DNA of 10,749 nucleotides from Pinguiococcus pyrenoidosus (taxonomy: Eukaryota; Sar; Pinguiophyceae; Pinguiochrysidales; Pinguiochrysidaceae). Shown one piece after another: positions 1 to 8,161 of this stretch; position 1 is the stretch's first letter, and the number at the start of each line of letters is the position of its first letter. A program made the translations under genes and the position numbers. The stretch spans positions 597 to 11,345 of the forward strand of contig JAAMXY010001221.1 in the NCBI GenBank assembly GCA_019677205.1. The letters run 5' to 3'. The notes under the pieces were generated by a model. It made no database searches. It was given only the letters and a program-made list of their open reading frames with translations, and had not been told where the DNA came from.

Positions 1-211
1 GAAGCACTTCTGGAAGTGAAGTTGCAGCTTAGCAGGCTAGAACTGAGGTTCCTTTTTCTTCCACCTACTCCTTCCTGCTCTCTTGTGATCTTCAGAACAT
101 ATGGTAGATCTTGCACGAAGCATCGCGAATACGGCAAACTGTCCGTTGGCCGTGCCGAATTGAGAGGACAGACTGGGGTGACAGGCCTTGTTGTGTTCTT
201 TTAATTGAGCA

Positions 212-260
212 ACTTCAACTGGCACATCTGATGCAGTCTTTGCCTGATTCAGACTTTCTC
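212..260. repeat. Imperfect direct repeat, copy 1
   Basis: Positions 212-254 match 366-408 at 35 of 43 bases (hand alignment), including an uninterrupted shared run of 11 bases ending in ATTCAGAC. Both copies are then followed by TTTCTC, but copy 2 carries an extra 8 bases (CTTCAGAC) made by a local duplication. The copies are 154 bp apart. No longer repeat unit could be traced outside this core. Confidence 0.55.
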
Positions 261-365
261 TGTATCGTCAGCGGCACCAGCAGCTGCGCTGTGCGTGACG
301 TTTCAACGTGTGATTCGCCCTCTGCCGTACAGCTGGTATTTTTGGTTGATTTTTGGCTACCACCT

Positions 366-422
366 GCTTCAATTGGCCCTTCTGGTGCAGTTCTTGGCTG
401 ATTCAGACCTTCAGACTTTCTC
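366..422. repeat. Imperfect direct repeat, copy 2 (with 8-bp duplication)
   Basis: Second copy of the repeat at 212-260, about 81% identical over the first 43 bases. It carries an internal 8-bp duplication of the CTTCAGAC type before the shared TTTCTC end. Because the insertion is not a multiple of three, it shifts any reading frame through the repeat relative to copy 1. Confidence 0.55.
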
Positions 423-858
423 AGCTGTCTGCTCGTTGGACCCATTTCAGTCCTGCTAAGCGCAATCGATTGGTTAAGTGCACGTGTGCTTGGCAAACCC
501 AATTGGACGATAATACGTCAAACATATCTGACTGGACTATCGTGATGACTTAGGTCATACAAGCAAGATTCTCCAAGAGACATTGGTTGATGTTTTTCGG
601 CAAGACTTCTTGCAAGTGATGGGCAGATGTACAAAGCTCTCTCGACAGCTTTTGTCACGCAGCTCTCGACACTTGTCTCCCTCTCTAGCGCGCGCGCTAT
701 GCACCTCCCTCACGCATCATAAGACTCGCAGCTATTCGTATCCGAAAGTGCCGAGGCGAACTGAAAGGGCGCGGTGAGAGAAGGGCCTCTGGCGCGCGGT
801 GTGTCGACGCGGTGTGGCAGACGTGGCCCACAAGGCCCACACTGTCCACACGCCGAAG

Positions 859-887
859 GTAAGGCGTGATAGTGTAAGGCGTGATAG
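859..887. repeat. 15-bp tandem duplication
   Basis: The 14-mer GTAAGGCGTGATAG occurs twice, at 859-872 and 874-887, separated by a single T, giving a period of 15 bp. It looks like simple replication slippage. No regulatory meaning can be assigned from sequence alone. Confidence 0.8.
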
Positions 888-965
888 ACGCGACGTGGTC
901 TCTCGCGTACGAGGCGACCACCACGCAGCCCTTTGAATAGGCTGCCGCAGATCTCTTTGGTAGCT

Positions 966-967
<2 letters not shown>

Positions 968-1000
<33 letters not shown>

Positions 1001-1003
1001 GTC

Positions 1004-1054
<51 letters not shown>

Positions 1055-1086
1055 GTCTCTTTCTCTCTCTCTCTCTCTCTCTCTCC
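968..1086. repeat. CT-rich (TC)n microsatellite, polypyrimidine tract
   Basis: This is a 119-nt run of almost pure CT dinucleotides on the plus strand, broken by a few TGTC units and one TTT. All six frames stay open through it, which produces artefactual Arg-Glu or Leu-Ser repeat peptides, so none is called as a gene. It lies about 385 bp upstream of the ATG of the large surface-protein gene. Long homopurine/homopyrimidine mirror-type tracts can form triplex DNA and sometimes act as promoter elements, but nothing here shows that it does so. Confidence 0.97.
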
Positions 1087-1470
1087 AATTAGAATCAACG
1101 GTTCTCTACTGTCCTTAAGGCCGGACCTTCGACATCTCCATCCACCTCTTTTAGAGAAAGCAGACCGAGTATTTCTCTTCGACCTCGCTCACGAGGTCAC
1201 GAGACCGAGGTTTGCGGCGGGCGCCATCTCGGCAGGCGAGAAAGAGAAAAGGAGCCGCTCGAGCCGGCGACAACTCCACCAGCTCAAGGCACACCCGCAA
1301 CGAAGACAACTGTCGGTGGTAGACAAACGAAGAACGCTAGCAGCGGACGCGCAGCAAGTGCTGGCAAGACGAAGATCGAACGAGGCTTCGAAGCTTCGTA
1401 GCTCCTTCGACTGCGCACATCGTGAAGTCCTCGGTCGGACCTTCTTCCTACGCAATTGCCGAACACGGAG
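1087..1470 (+). promoter_or_regulatory. Probable promoter / 5' leader of the FG-GAP protein gene
   Basis: This is the stretch between the CT microsatellite and the first ATG of the large gene. No TATA box or clear initiator could be identified. It holds a perfect 7-bp hairpin (1181-1198) and overlapping short palindromes around 1385-1398 built on CTTCGAAG. The open frame extends upstream only to a TTG at 1456, so translation very probably begins at the ATG at 1471. The transcription start is unknown. Confidence 0.35.
1181..1198. repeat. 7-bp inverted repeat with 4-nt loop
   Basis: GACCTCG (1181-1187) and its exact reverse complement CGAGGTC (1192-1198) are separated by CTCA. If the region is transcribed as the 5' leader, the RNA could form a small GC-rich hairpin about 270 nt upstream of the start codon. 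A hairpin of this size can arise by chance in GC-rich DNA. Confidence 0.5.
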
Positions 1471-4400
1471 ATGCGAACGATGCCGTCATCCGCTGCGTCT
1501 GTCTTGGCACTCATGCCGTTGATCGCCATCTGCAAGGCAGAGTCGTATTCGGTGGCATTGACGGAGAGCTTGCTTGGCCCGGCCGTCGCTGACACGTTCT
1601 TCGCCAGCTCTCCTGACCTTGACCGTGACCAGCTCCTCGTTGGCGCGAAGGGAAACGCAGACGGTGATGGCAGCCCCGCCGGATCAGTGAAATTCTTCAA
1701 GCGATCTGGGCCGGGGAGCGCTTTTTCCGAGGTCGGTACGCTGCCTTACCCGTCCTCGACGTACTTGGACGATGACATGACCTTTGGGGAGACCGTCGTC
1801 GTCCGCGGTGCCCTAGCAGCTGTCCATGCTGGCGGGCTGAGGGCACCGGGAGCAGGCGACCAGCGCCGCGGCGGCGTTTTCCTCTACGCTCGTCAGTCCA
1901 TTGATGCCAACAACTTCGTCCTTCAGAGCCAGGTCCTCTACGGCAAAACGGGCATAGCCAACCATGGACTGGGAGCGTTGGCAATCTACGGGAGATGGCT
2001 GGTTGTTGGCGCTTACAATGAGAAGACGGACGGCGTGGATACCAATACTGAACGCCCTGGTGGCGTCTATGTCGCAAGTTATGATCAGCAAGACGGTTGG
2101 GGTACTCAGCAGGCGCTGTCACGCCCCACGGATCAAGATAATGCTCGATTCGGCTTCAGCGTGAGCATTCATCGGTCCACTATCGTTGTTGGGGCATTCA
2201 ATCAAGGCAGTGGAGGGGCCGTGCACTTCTACAACTTCTCGGACTCGTGGGTCTACCAATACGAGCGTGTTGCGGTGGACAACGACACGAATGCCATTGA
2301 ATACGGTCGCTCCGTTGCCACATACGGAGACGAATGGACCATCGTTGGCGCCCGTGGAGGCAAAGTTTTCGTGGGTGGATCGTACAACAAGTACGGAAAG
2401 GCCTACATGCTCCAACGGGTGGACGGGAATTGGATGCAGATGCAAGTGCTCGAGCCCACGGAGCTTGATCTTGAAGGTCAGTTTGGAGCGAAGGTGCAGC
2501 TTGACAGGTCCGTGGCGCTCGTCTTGGCGACAGACGGTCTAGTGGACGGAGAGAAGATCGGCAAAGTGTACGTATACGTCCTTGAGAACGGTCTTTGGGT
2601 GCCTGCGACGGACAGTCCTATCGTGCCCATCGATCCTGTCGGGAGCAGCGAAGCCGACAAAGCCTTTCGTGTGCTCAGCCTCTCCCAGCTCTCTGCCGTG
2701 GGCTCTGACTTCGCGATTGCGGTTGGGGCTAGAACTGACAGCGACGGTGGCGTGGACAACCGAGGGAAGGCGTACATCTTTGACGCTTCTTCCTCAGGCT
2801 CGGTGCCAAGCGCGGCTCCCTCCTTCGTTGGTGAGGAAGCTTTCGAGCTGTCCTTCGAGAGCACGAACTTGGGGGCGGCGCAGTTTTCTCGATTCGGCAG
2901 TTCCGTTTCAGGCAACGGAGAGCAGCTCCTCATCGGAGCGCCAGGCGACACTGAGGACGGAACTCCTTGCGGGACGGCCATCCTCCACAATCGGACTTCC
3001 TTCGGGGAAAGCTGGACGAGTGTGAGCAACCTGCCCTTCCCGGGGCTTAGTGGACTAGACTGCACCGACGGATTTGGCGGCACGGTCGTTCTAGGTGCGA
3101 ACCTCGCCGCGGTTTACGTTGGCGGCCTCAGCACGACCGGGGGGCAGACGAGGAGCGGCGTTCTCGTGTACACCCGCGCCGACGGGGACACCTTCACGTT
3201 CTCCGAAGTGTACTACGGCAATACAGGCTCGAGCAGGCTTGGCTTCTCCATGGCGCTTCAGGGCAACTGGCTCATCATGGGAGCTTACGGCGACAAGCAG
3301 GACGGCATCGACAGCAACTCAGTACGAACTGGCAACACCTACGTCGCTCAATACGACGAAGTTAGCGGGTGGCCGTCGTCTGCCTCCATGCTGCAGAACA
3401 ATCACACTGAAGGGGGTGCGCTCGTGGGGTGGTCTGTGAGCATGCATTCCTCCACCCTCGTCGTTGGCGCTCCTGGCATCGATAGCGCCTTTATCTACGA
3501 GCTCGACCAAGACACGTGGAGCCTCGAAAGCGAGCTGAGCTCAGGTGATGACGGAGAAAGGTACGGAGATGCAGTAGCGACGTTGGCGGACGAGTGGATC
3601 GCCGTCGGCGCTAGGACGGCCATGGTGTCTGGCACGAGATCTGGGAAGGTGTACTTCTACCGATTCAACAGCTCGTGGAGCGAAGAGCAGATCGTGGAGC
3701 CGGACGAGCCAGTTGCGGAGATGGCCTTCGGTTCAGAGGTCGCCCTGGACGATCGCGTTGCCCTCGTGCTGGCCCGCTTCGCCGTGGATGGCTTTGACGA
3801 GATGATCGGCGCGGTCTACGTCTACGTCTTGGACGGCGGCGTTTGGTCGCCAGGAAGAGCTGCGCCTCTGAGACCGTCAGGCGCCACGGGTTTGAAGGGC
3901 TTTGACACAATCTTCCTAAGCTCCTTGTCCACCGAGCCGAACCTGAACGGCTTGGACTTCTCCGTCACCGTAGGCGCCAAGAACGACGGCACCGGTGATC
4001 TCTTCAGCCGAGGAAAGGTGTACACGTACGACTTCATCACGTCGAGCGCGGCTCCGACAGGAATGCCGTCGCTGTTTCCGTCGACGATAGCGGACGCCAC
4101 ATCCGAGAGCCCGAGCCAGGCGCCGTCACCAGGGTTCTTCACTGTCTACGAAGTGCCCGCCGGACCCGCCTTGCAAGAGCTCGAGGGGCAGGCGACTAAA
4201 GACCATTTCGGCGCTGCCGCCGCCTTCAGCGACGGGGACCCGCAGGACACGAGCTCGTCTCCGCAATTCAAGGAGATCCTGGCCGTCGGCGCGAGCTACG
4301 TGAGGTGGGACGAGCCTTCGGAGGGCTCGACGCAGTGCCAGAACGCGGCGACGCGAGGGACGGGCTACGTCTCGGTGTATCGGCGTGGGAACGGCTCGTA

Positions 4401-6891
4401 CGAGTTGCTGCAGCAGATCGAGCCCAGTGATCCCACCGTGAACAGCAACCACGACTGCGCGAAATTCGGCGGCAGCGTCGCCGTCATTGCCGAGAACCAT
4501 CTGGCGATTGGCGCGACAAGGATGCGCGAGCTAGGAGAGGGTGGCAACCCGAGCATCAACGGCGACTACGGCACTATCGGCGGCGTCTTCTTGTACAAAT
4601 GGAACTTTGACACCTCGCTCTTTGAGCCCTACAACTCGGGCAAGCCCGTGCACGGCGCACCTGACATCGACCCTAACAGTGGCGTCGGCTCGACGGCCTT
4701 GGGAAGTAAGTTTGGCCAGCACGTGCGCCTGTCTGGCGAGACGCTCGCCGTGGCTGCGCCGGCAGAGAAGAACCGCGGCGGCGGCAACACTCGCACCGGC
4801 GCGGTCTACACGGCGCGCTTCGACGGGGACGCCAACATATGGAAGGAGTGGACATTCGTGCCGCTCCCTACCGAGGTTGCGTCCGCCAACTTCAGCCTCG
4901 GCGAGCAGACGGGCCTCTTTGGCGACGAAATCGCGCTCGACGGCAACACGCTCGCGGTGGGCTGCCCGAAGTGCCCGCCGGGCGCGCAGAGCGTCGGACG
5001 CGTGTACTTCTACGAGCGCCCCAACTCGAGGAGCAGCAGCTGGACCCACGTGGCGACAGCCGCGCCCGACGCAGGCGACACCAGCTTCGGCGGCGCTCTC
5101 GCGCTCTCTGGCGACTGGGCCTTCATCGGCGCGGACGAGCGCGTCCTCGTCTACAAGCGCAACAGCACTGGGCACTGGCTGCCGTCGCAGGTTCTAGAAG
5201 CGAACGACGCCGTGGGTGAGAACGTGAACATGAACTTCGGTTCGACAGTCTCGCTGTCTCCGCCCGTGGGCGTCGTGTCGGCGAACGATTACACCACCGA
5301 CACGGGCAAAGTCGGCGCCCTGTACGTCTTCACTCTCGCAAACAACGCGTGGCGCATCGCGAGTACGCCTATCCTCGACCCGGACGCCATCGCCGACGAC
5401 CTCATGAACCAAGCCGCGATCGTGCCCGAGGCGGATGGCGACTTCACCGTCGTGGGCATGACACAAAGTTTTCAGAGCAGCCAGGGGAAGGTGCAGTTCT
5501 ACGAGCTCGTCGCCCCGTCGGACGCGCCCTCGCTAGCGCCGACCTCGGCGCCGACGGTAAACCCCTCCGAGGCGCCCACGGAGAGTCCGTCCGAGACGCC
5601 CTCCGAGCAACCGTCCAAGAAACCGAGCCAAGTGCCGTCGGCTGTTCCCAGCGTGCGTCCGACAACTTCGCCATCAAGCTTGCCGACGAGCATCCCGACT
5701 CTGGTGCCATCTATCACGCCATCTGCGAAGCCCAGCCTCAGGCCGTCGGCGAATCCGTCCAGCAGGCCGAGCTCTGGGCCATCGGTGAATCCGTCCAGCA
5801 TGCCCAGCATCACGCCATCGGTAAATCCGTCCAGCACGCCGAGCTTGACGCCGTGGGCGAGTCCGTCCAGCACGCCGACCTTTGTGCCGTCGGCGAGGCC
5901 GTCCAGCGCGCCGAGCTTTGTGCCGTCGGCGAAACCGTCCAGCGCGCCAAGCTTTGTGCCGTCCGCACGGCCAACTTCGGGTCCAACAGCGATTCCATCG
6001 CAGCATCCGTCGCAGGTTCCGTCCGTGGTACCATCGCTGGGGCCAACGGCAACTCCATCGATGAGTCCATCGTTTTTACCAACGGCAAGGCCGTCGCAGG
6101 GTCCATCCGGAGTCCCGACTGCAAACCCGACGGCGTATCCGTCCACAAGTCCATCCGAGAAGCCAACCCTCAGCCCAACGCCAAGCCCATCGCAGATGCC
6201 AACAGATCGCCCGTCGTCCTCTCCATCTGCCGTGCCGACGGCCACCCCTTCTTCGACTCCGTCGTCCCGACCGACTACGCCACCTACTTACTCACCGTCA
6301 TCTAGCCCAACGCAGTGCGAACCATTTCGGATTGATTTCAATCCTGCCGACGATCTGAACTTCAATGTCGGGGAGGTGATAAAGATCAGCTGGACGGTAC
6401 AACGTTGCACATCAAGCGACGTGGAGGTGAACATTCGTCTCTGCCCTGTGAAGAATGGCAACGCGGTGGATTGCGAAACTTCTGGGAGGTCCTTCGAGAT
6501 TCTCTCCCTCGACCAAGATGCAGGGCAAGCCCAGATCAGGCTCACAGGGAAAATTGACAGCAGCACTGTCTATGTGCTCCGCCTTACCGATGAGGAGACT
6601 GGATCATCTTCTTCTGATTCGGCCGAGTTCAACTTCGGGAATGATGACAGTGGAAGCGGCAGCGGAGGCCTCTCCCTGCTCATCGTTTTCGGAATCGCAG
6701 TTGGGATAATAACAGTACTCGCACCCCTCGGTACCTTCCTTGCATTCCTACTTGGCGGCGAAAAAGTTCGAGCGGCCATCCTCTACGTGCTTCTCTGCAA
6801 GTGGTGCAGCACCGCCGGAGAGACGGATCCGGACGCTATGCAGGAGTATCACAAAGAGGACGCGGAGGTTTCTTCTGAGAACGGTGTGTAA
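1471..6891 (+). CDS. Large FG-GAP (integrin-alpha-like) cell-surface protein with PS-rich stalk and transmembrane anchor
   Basis: This intronless frame encodes 1806 residues from the ATG at 1471; a TTG at 1456 is in frame but unlikely in a eukaryote, and a second ATG lies at 1480. Residues 1-23 form a signal peptide, with a hydrophobic core and likely cleavage after Cys-Lys-Ala. Three modules follow (about 25-440, 455-860 and 890-1348). They are built of FG-GAP-type blades with repeated phe-gly, leu-val-val-gly-ala and val-tyr-val-tyr strands, plus Asp/Asn/Gly loops resembling calcium sites. Modules 1 and 2 align at an offset of 424 residues; module 3 is more diverged. Short PS linkers end modules 1 and 2. 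Residues 1349-1614 are a PSxxPS stalk. About 1616-1720 is a beta domain resembling Kre9/KNH-type Ser/Thr-rich anchor domains. One long hydrophobic segment (1734-1763) and a 43-residue acidic-ended tail finish the protein. Several N-x-S/T sequons suggest glycosylation. Inferred role: adhesion or cell-wall attachment at the plasma membrane. The architecture is seen; ligand and function are inferred. Confidence 0.9.
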   Translation: MRTMPSSAASVLALMPLIAICKAESYSVALTESLLGPAVADTFFASSPDLDRDQLLVGAKGNADGDGSPAGSVKFFKRSGPGSAFSEVGTLPYPSSTYLDDDMTFGETVVVRGALAAVHAGGLRAPGAGDQRRGGVFLYARQSIDANNFVLQSQVLYGKTGIANHGLGALAIYGRWLVVGAYNEKTDGVDTNTERPGGVYVASYDQQDGWGTQQALSRPTDQDNARFGFSVSIHRSTIVVGAFNQGSGGAVHFYNFSDSWVYQYERVAVDNDTNAIEYGRSVATYGDEWTIVGARGGKVFVGGSYNKYGKAYMLQRVDGNWMQMQVLEPTELDLEGQFGAKVQLDRSVALVLATDGLVDGEKIGKVYVYVLENGLWVPATDSPIVPIDPVGSSEADKAFRVLSLSQLSAVGSDFAIAVGARTDSDGGVDNRGKAYIFDASSSGSVPSAAPSFVGEEAFELSFESTNLGAAQFSRFGSSVSGNGEQLLIGAPGDTEDGTPCGTAILHNRTSFGESWTSVSNLPFPGLSGLDCTDGFGGTVVLGANLAAVYVGGLSTTGGQTRSGVLVYTRADGDTFTFSEVYYGNTGSSRLGFSMALQGNWLIMGAYGDKQDGIDSNSVRTGNTYVAQYDEVSGWPSSASMLQNNHTEGGALVGWSVSMHSSTLVVGAPGIDSAFIYELDQDTWSLESELSSGDDGERYGDAVATLADEWIAVGARTAMVSGTRSGKVYFYRFNSSWSEEQIVEPDEPVAEMAFGSEVALDDRVALVLARFAVDGFDEMIGAVYVYVLDGGVWSPGRAAPLRPSGATGLKGFDTIFLSSLSTEPNLNGLDFSVTVGAKNDGTGDLFSRGKVYTYDFITSSAAPTGMPSLFPSTIADATSESPSQAPSPGFFTVYEVPAGPALQELEGQATKDHFGAAAAFSDGDPQDTSSSPQFKEILAVGASYVRWDEPSEGSTQCQNAATRGTGYVSVYRRGNGSYELLQQIEPSDPTVNSNHDCAKFGGSVAVIAENHLAIGATRMRELGEGGNPSINGDYGTIGGVFLYKWNFDTSLFEPYNSGKPVHGAPDIDPNSGVGSTALGSKFGQHVRLSGETLAVAAPAEKNRGGGNTRTGAVYTARFDGDANIWKEWTFVPLPTEVASANFSLGEQTGLFGDEIALDGNTLAVGCPKCPPGAQSVGRVYFYERPNSRSSSWTHVATAAPDAGDTSFGGALALSGDWAFIGADERVLVYKRNSTGHWLPSQVLEANDAVGENVNMNFGSTVSLSPPVGVVSANDYTTDTGKVGALYVFTLANNAWRIASTPILDPDAIADDLMNQAAIVPEADGDFTVVGMTQSFQSSQGKVQFYELVAPSDAPSLAPTSAPTVNPSEAPTESPSETPSEQPSKKPSQVPSAVPSVRPTTSPSSLPTSIPTLVPSITPSAKPSLRPSANPSSRPSSGPSVNPSSMPSITPSVNPSSTPSLTPWASPSSTPTFVPSARPSSAPSFVPSAKPSSAPSFVPSARPTSGPTAIPSQHPSQVPSVVPSLGPTATPSMSPSFLPTARPSQGPSGVPTANPTAYPSTSPSEKPTLSPTPSPSQMPTDRPSSSPSAVPTATPSSTPSSRPTTPPTYSPSSSPTQCEPFRIDFNPADDLNFNVGEVIKISWTVQRCTSSDVEVNIRLCPVKNGNAVDCETSGRSFEILSLDQDAGQAQIRLTGKIDSSTVYVLRLTDEETGSSSSDSAEFNFGNDDSGSGSGGLSLLIVFGIAVGIITVLAPLGTFLAFLLGGEKVRAAILYVLLCKWCSTAGETDPDAMQEYHKEDAEVSSENGV
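5515..6312 (+). repeat. PSxxPS-rich stalk-coding region
   Basis: This stretch of the surface-protein gene encodes 266 residues of nearly perfect Pro-Ser/Thr-x-x periodicity. It lies between the third FG-GAP module and the membrane-proximal beta domain. Such stretches are expected to be extended and heavily O-glycosylated, and act as a spacer from the membrane. The simple periodicity keeps other frames open too: a plus-strand frame of Arg/His/Gly-rich sequence and a minus-strand frame of Asp-Gly/Val-Gly repeats. Both are shadows. Confidence 0.92.
5752..6003 (+). repeat. 36-bp coding minisatellite, 7 units
   Basis: Inside the PS stalk, seven consecutive 36-bp units start at 5752, 5788, 5824, 5860, 5896, 5932 and 5968. 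Each encodes a 12-residue block of the form x-Pro-Ser-Ser-x-Pro-Ser-x-x-Pro-Ser-x, for example KPSSAPSFVPSA. Units 4 to 6 (5860-5967) are the most alike, suggesting the most recent expansion. Left and right of the array the stalk keeps the PSxx rhythm but loses the 12-residue period. Confidence 0.88.
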
Positions 6892-8161
6892 GCTGAAGGG
6901 AGGAAAGTCCAAATGTCCTCTGTCCAAGTGTGGCTACAAGCAGCGCAAGTACAAAGATGCGCTGGTTCAGGATCCTGGCACGGCTGCGATGCCATGCTTC
7001 ATGTGCTTATCGTTGTAGCTTGTCAAAGGGCGCAGAGGTAGCCAACAGCGCGTTCTTGTCCGGGAAAATAGGAAACCGGCCCCATCGCAACTGTCGTACC
7101 TGGTTTGGTAGAGGTCGAAGAGTTGCAAAGATAACATGCGCGGTGGAGTCAGCACCGCCTGAAGCCATCCTTGGCTGGAAGGATACGTTCTTCGGGCCAC
7201 CTGGGGCTGGTTGCTGCAGAAGCAATTGTAGCCCTTGTCTGTAGAGTACGCATTCTGGTGCCATATTTAACGTCCCAATTCTTTCTGGCTGTCCCAAGCC
7301 CGCTTAGTTCAACTTGCATGGTGGCCATCCAACTGGAGTCAGCTGAAAGGCATGCGCGAACCATGCGTGTACCAGAAAATCCAGTTCGCAAGATGCGGAG
7401 CATTTTCCGTTCCAAGTACTCGGACGAGCATATACGTGTCCCAGATGCGGACGGACGGCGAGAAATTCATCCCGGGCATCAGTTGGAACGACGAGCTCGT
7501 TACACTGTACTCCTCATTGGGTCGATTTCCACGTCTTCTGGATCTTCATATCTTAGCTCGTCAGGAGGGGTTCTCTTGTGATGTAGTTCGACAGAAGGCC
7601 GATTGCAGCTAACCCACCAAATGAAGGCATGAGCTTGCCTCGACTCATGGAGCTGCGTCATTCATTGTTAGACTGACCATGCACGCCCCTATCGGCGAAA
7701 TTGCGATCTTCTGGATGGGCGATCCCTTAATAGGCTTGACGAGTCTATGGCTTCGCTTCCATCAATGTTCACAATTTCTCATGCCATGTTGGATGGAGCG
7801 TGTAGGGTTCGAAAGAGGTTGTCGCAATCCAACCAAGCACATGGTAAAAACACCATCATTGAGAAAAATCGCGCCACAGAAAAAGTCTTGATAAAGTGGT
7901 GATCCCGCACGGGTTGTCCTCTACTGCATACGCCTTGCAAGAAGCTCTCTTAAGATCATGACCGACTTCACGATGATGGTTTCGAAGCGGTGAAAAGAGC
8001 GACCGACTCCAGGGGAAGTTTTCCTTCGAGGATACCTACAGACGCCTGCCGAACACTCTTTGGACAACTACTATTGGCTAAAAAAGAAGGAAGTCTCTTT
8101 TCTGCACGCCTTTCTGCCACGGAAGAGAGCGATCCATGCCTCAACGAAGAAAGCAAATGAA
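6892..8161. other. Intergenic region between convergent genes, no recognised gene
   Basis: This 1.27-kb stretch separates the 3' ends of the surface-protein gene and the minus-strand pentapeptide gene, so it must hold both 3' untranslated regions and terminators. No canonical AATAAA was noticed next to either stop codon. Short open frames exist, for example an ATG-started 86-codon frame at 7352-7612 and a minus-strand frame at 7007-7297. None shows a domain, motif or compositional signature I recognise, and overlapping frames are equally open. A spliced gene with small exons or a decayed gene cannot be excluded. Confidence 0.5.

Larger units (their letters stand above)
1..967. other. Upstream intergenic region, no recognised gene
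   Basis: Open frames here are all under about 100 codons, most lack an ATG start, and none gives a recognisable protein, so I call no gene. Structure seen: an imperfect direct repeat (about 212-260 and 366-422), a perfect 14-bp palindrome made mostly of alternating GC at 686-699, and a 15-bp tandem duplication at 859-887. The reverse strand of the direct repeat reads as similar peptides (Leu-Asn-Gln, then Lys/Arg-Thr-Ala, then Pro-Val/Ile-Glu), so an exon of a spliced minus-strand gene cannot be excluded. It could equally be repeat-derived noncoding DNA. Confidence 0.5.

Noticed and set aside
697-1098. Minus-strand and plus-strand open frames rich in Arg-Glu or Leu-Ser across the CT microsatellite
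   Set aside because: A pure CT/GA dinucleotide run contains no stop codons in any frame, so these are artefacts of the repeat.
1456-1470. Upstream TTG start for the large gene
   Set aside because: In a eukaryotic gene the ATG at 1471, with a purine at -3 and followed by a signal peptide, is far more likely.
4531-5197. Two long frames (about 215 codons, both strands) opposite module 3
   Set aside because: They are open because the region is very GC-rich and lacks AT-rich stop codons; they are Ala/Arg-rich with no motif.
5499-6245. 248-codon minus-strand frame with Asp-Gly and Val-Gly repeats
   Set aside because: It is the antisense reading of the PSxxPS codons; its periodicity is explained entirely by the sense repeat.
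5349-6305. 318-codon plus-strand frame overlapping the PS stalk
   Set aside because: It is a shifted frame of the same periodic GC-rich sequence, with no domain, inside a clearly real coding frame.
6930-6970. Short similarity (GCGCAAGTAC, then GATGCG) between about 6940 and the zinc-ribbon region near 9996, with a Cys-containing peptide
   Set aside because: Only about 17 matching bases with no extension on either side; chance is likely, so no second element copy is claimed.
7352-7612. ATG-started 86-codon frame between the two genes
   Set aside because: No recognisable domain, no composition bias and equally open competing frames; not enough to call a gene.
7800-7830. GGGTTCGAAAG resembling a tRNA T-loop
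   Set aside because: No paired acceptor, D-arm or anticodon arm could be found around it.
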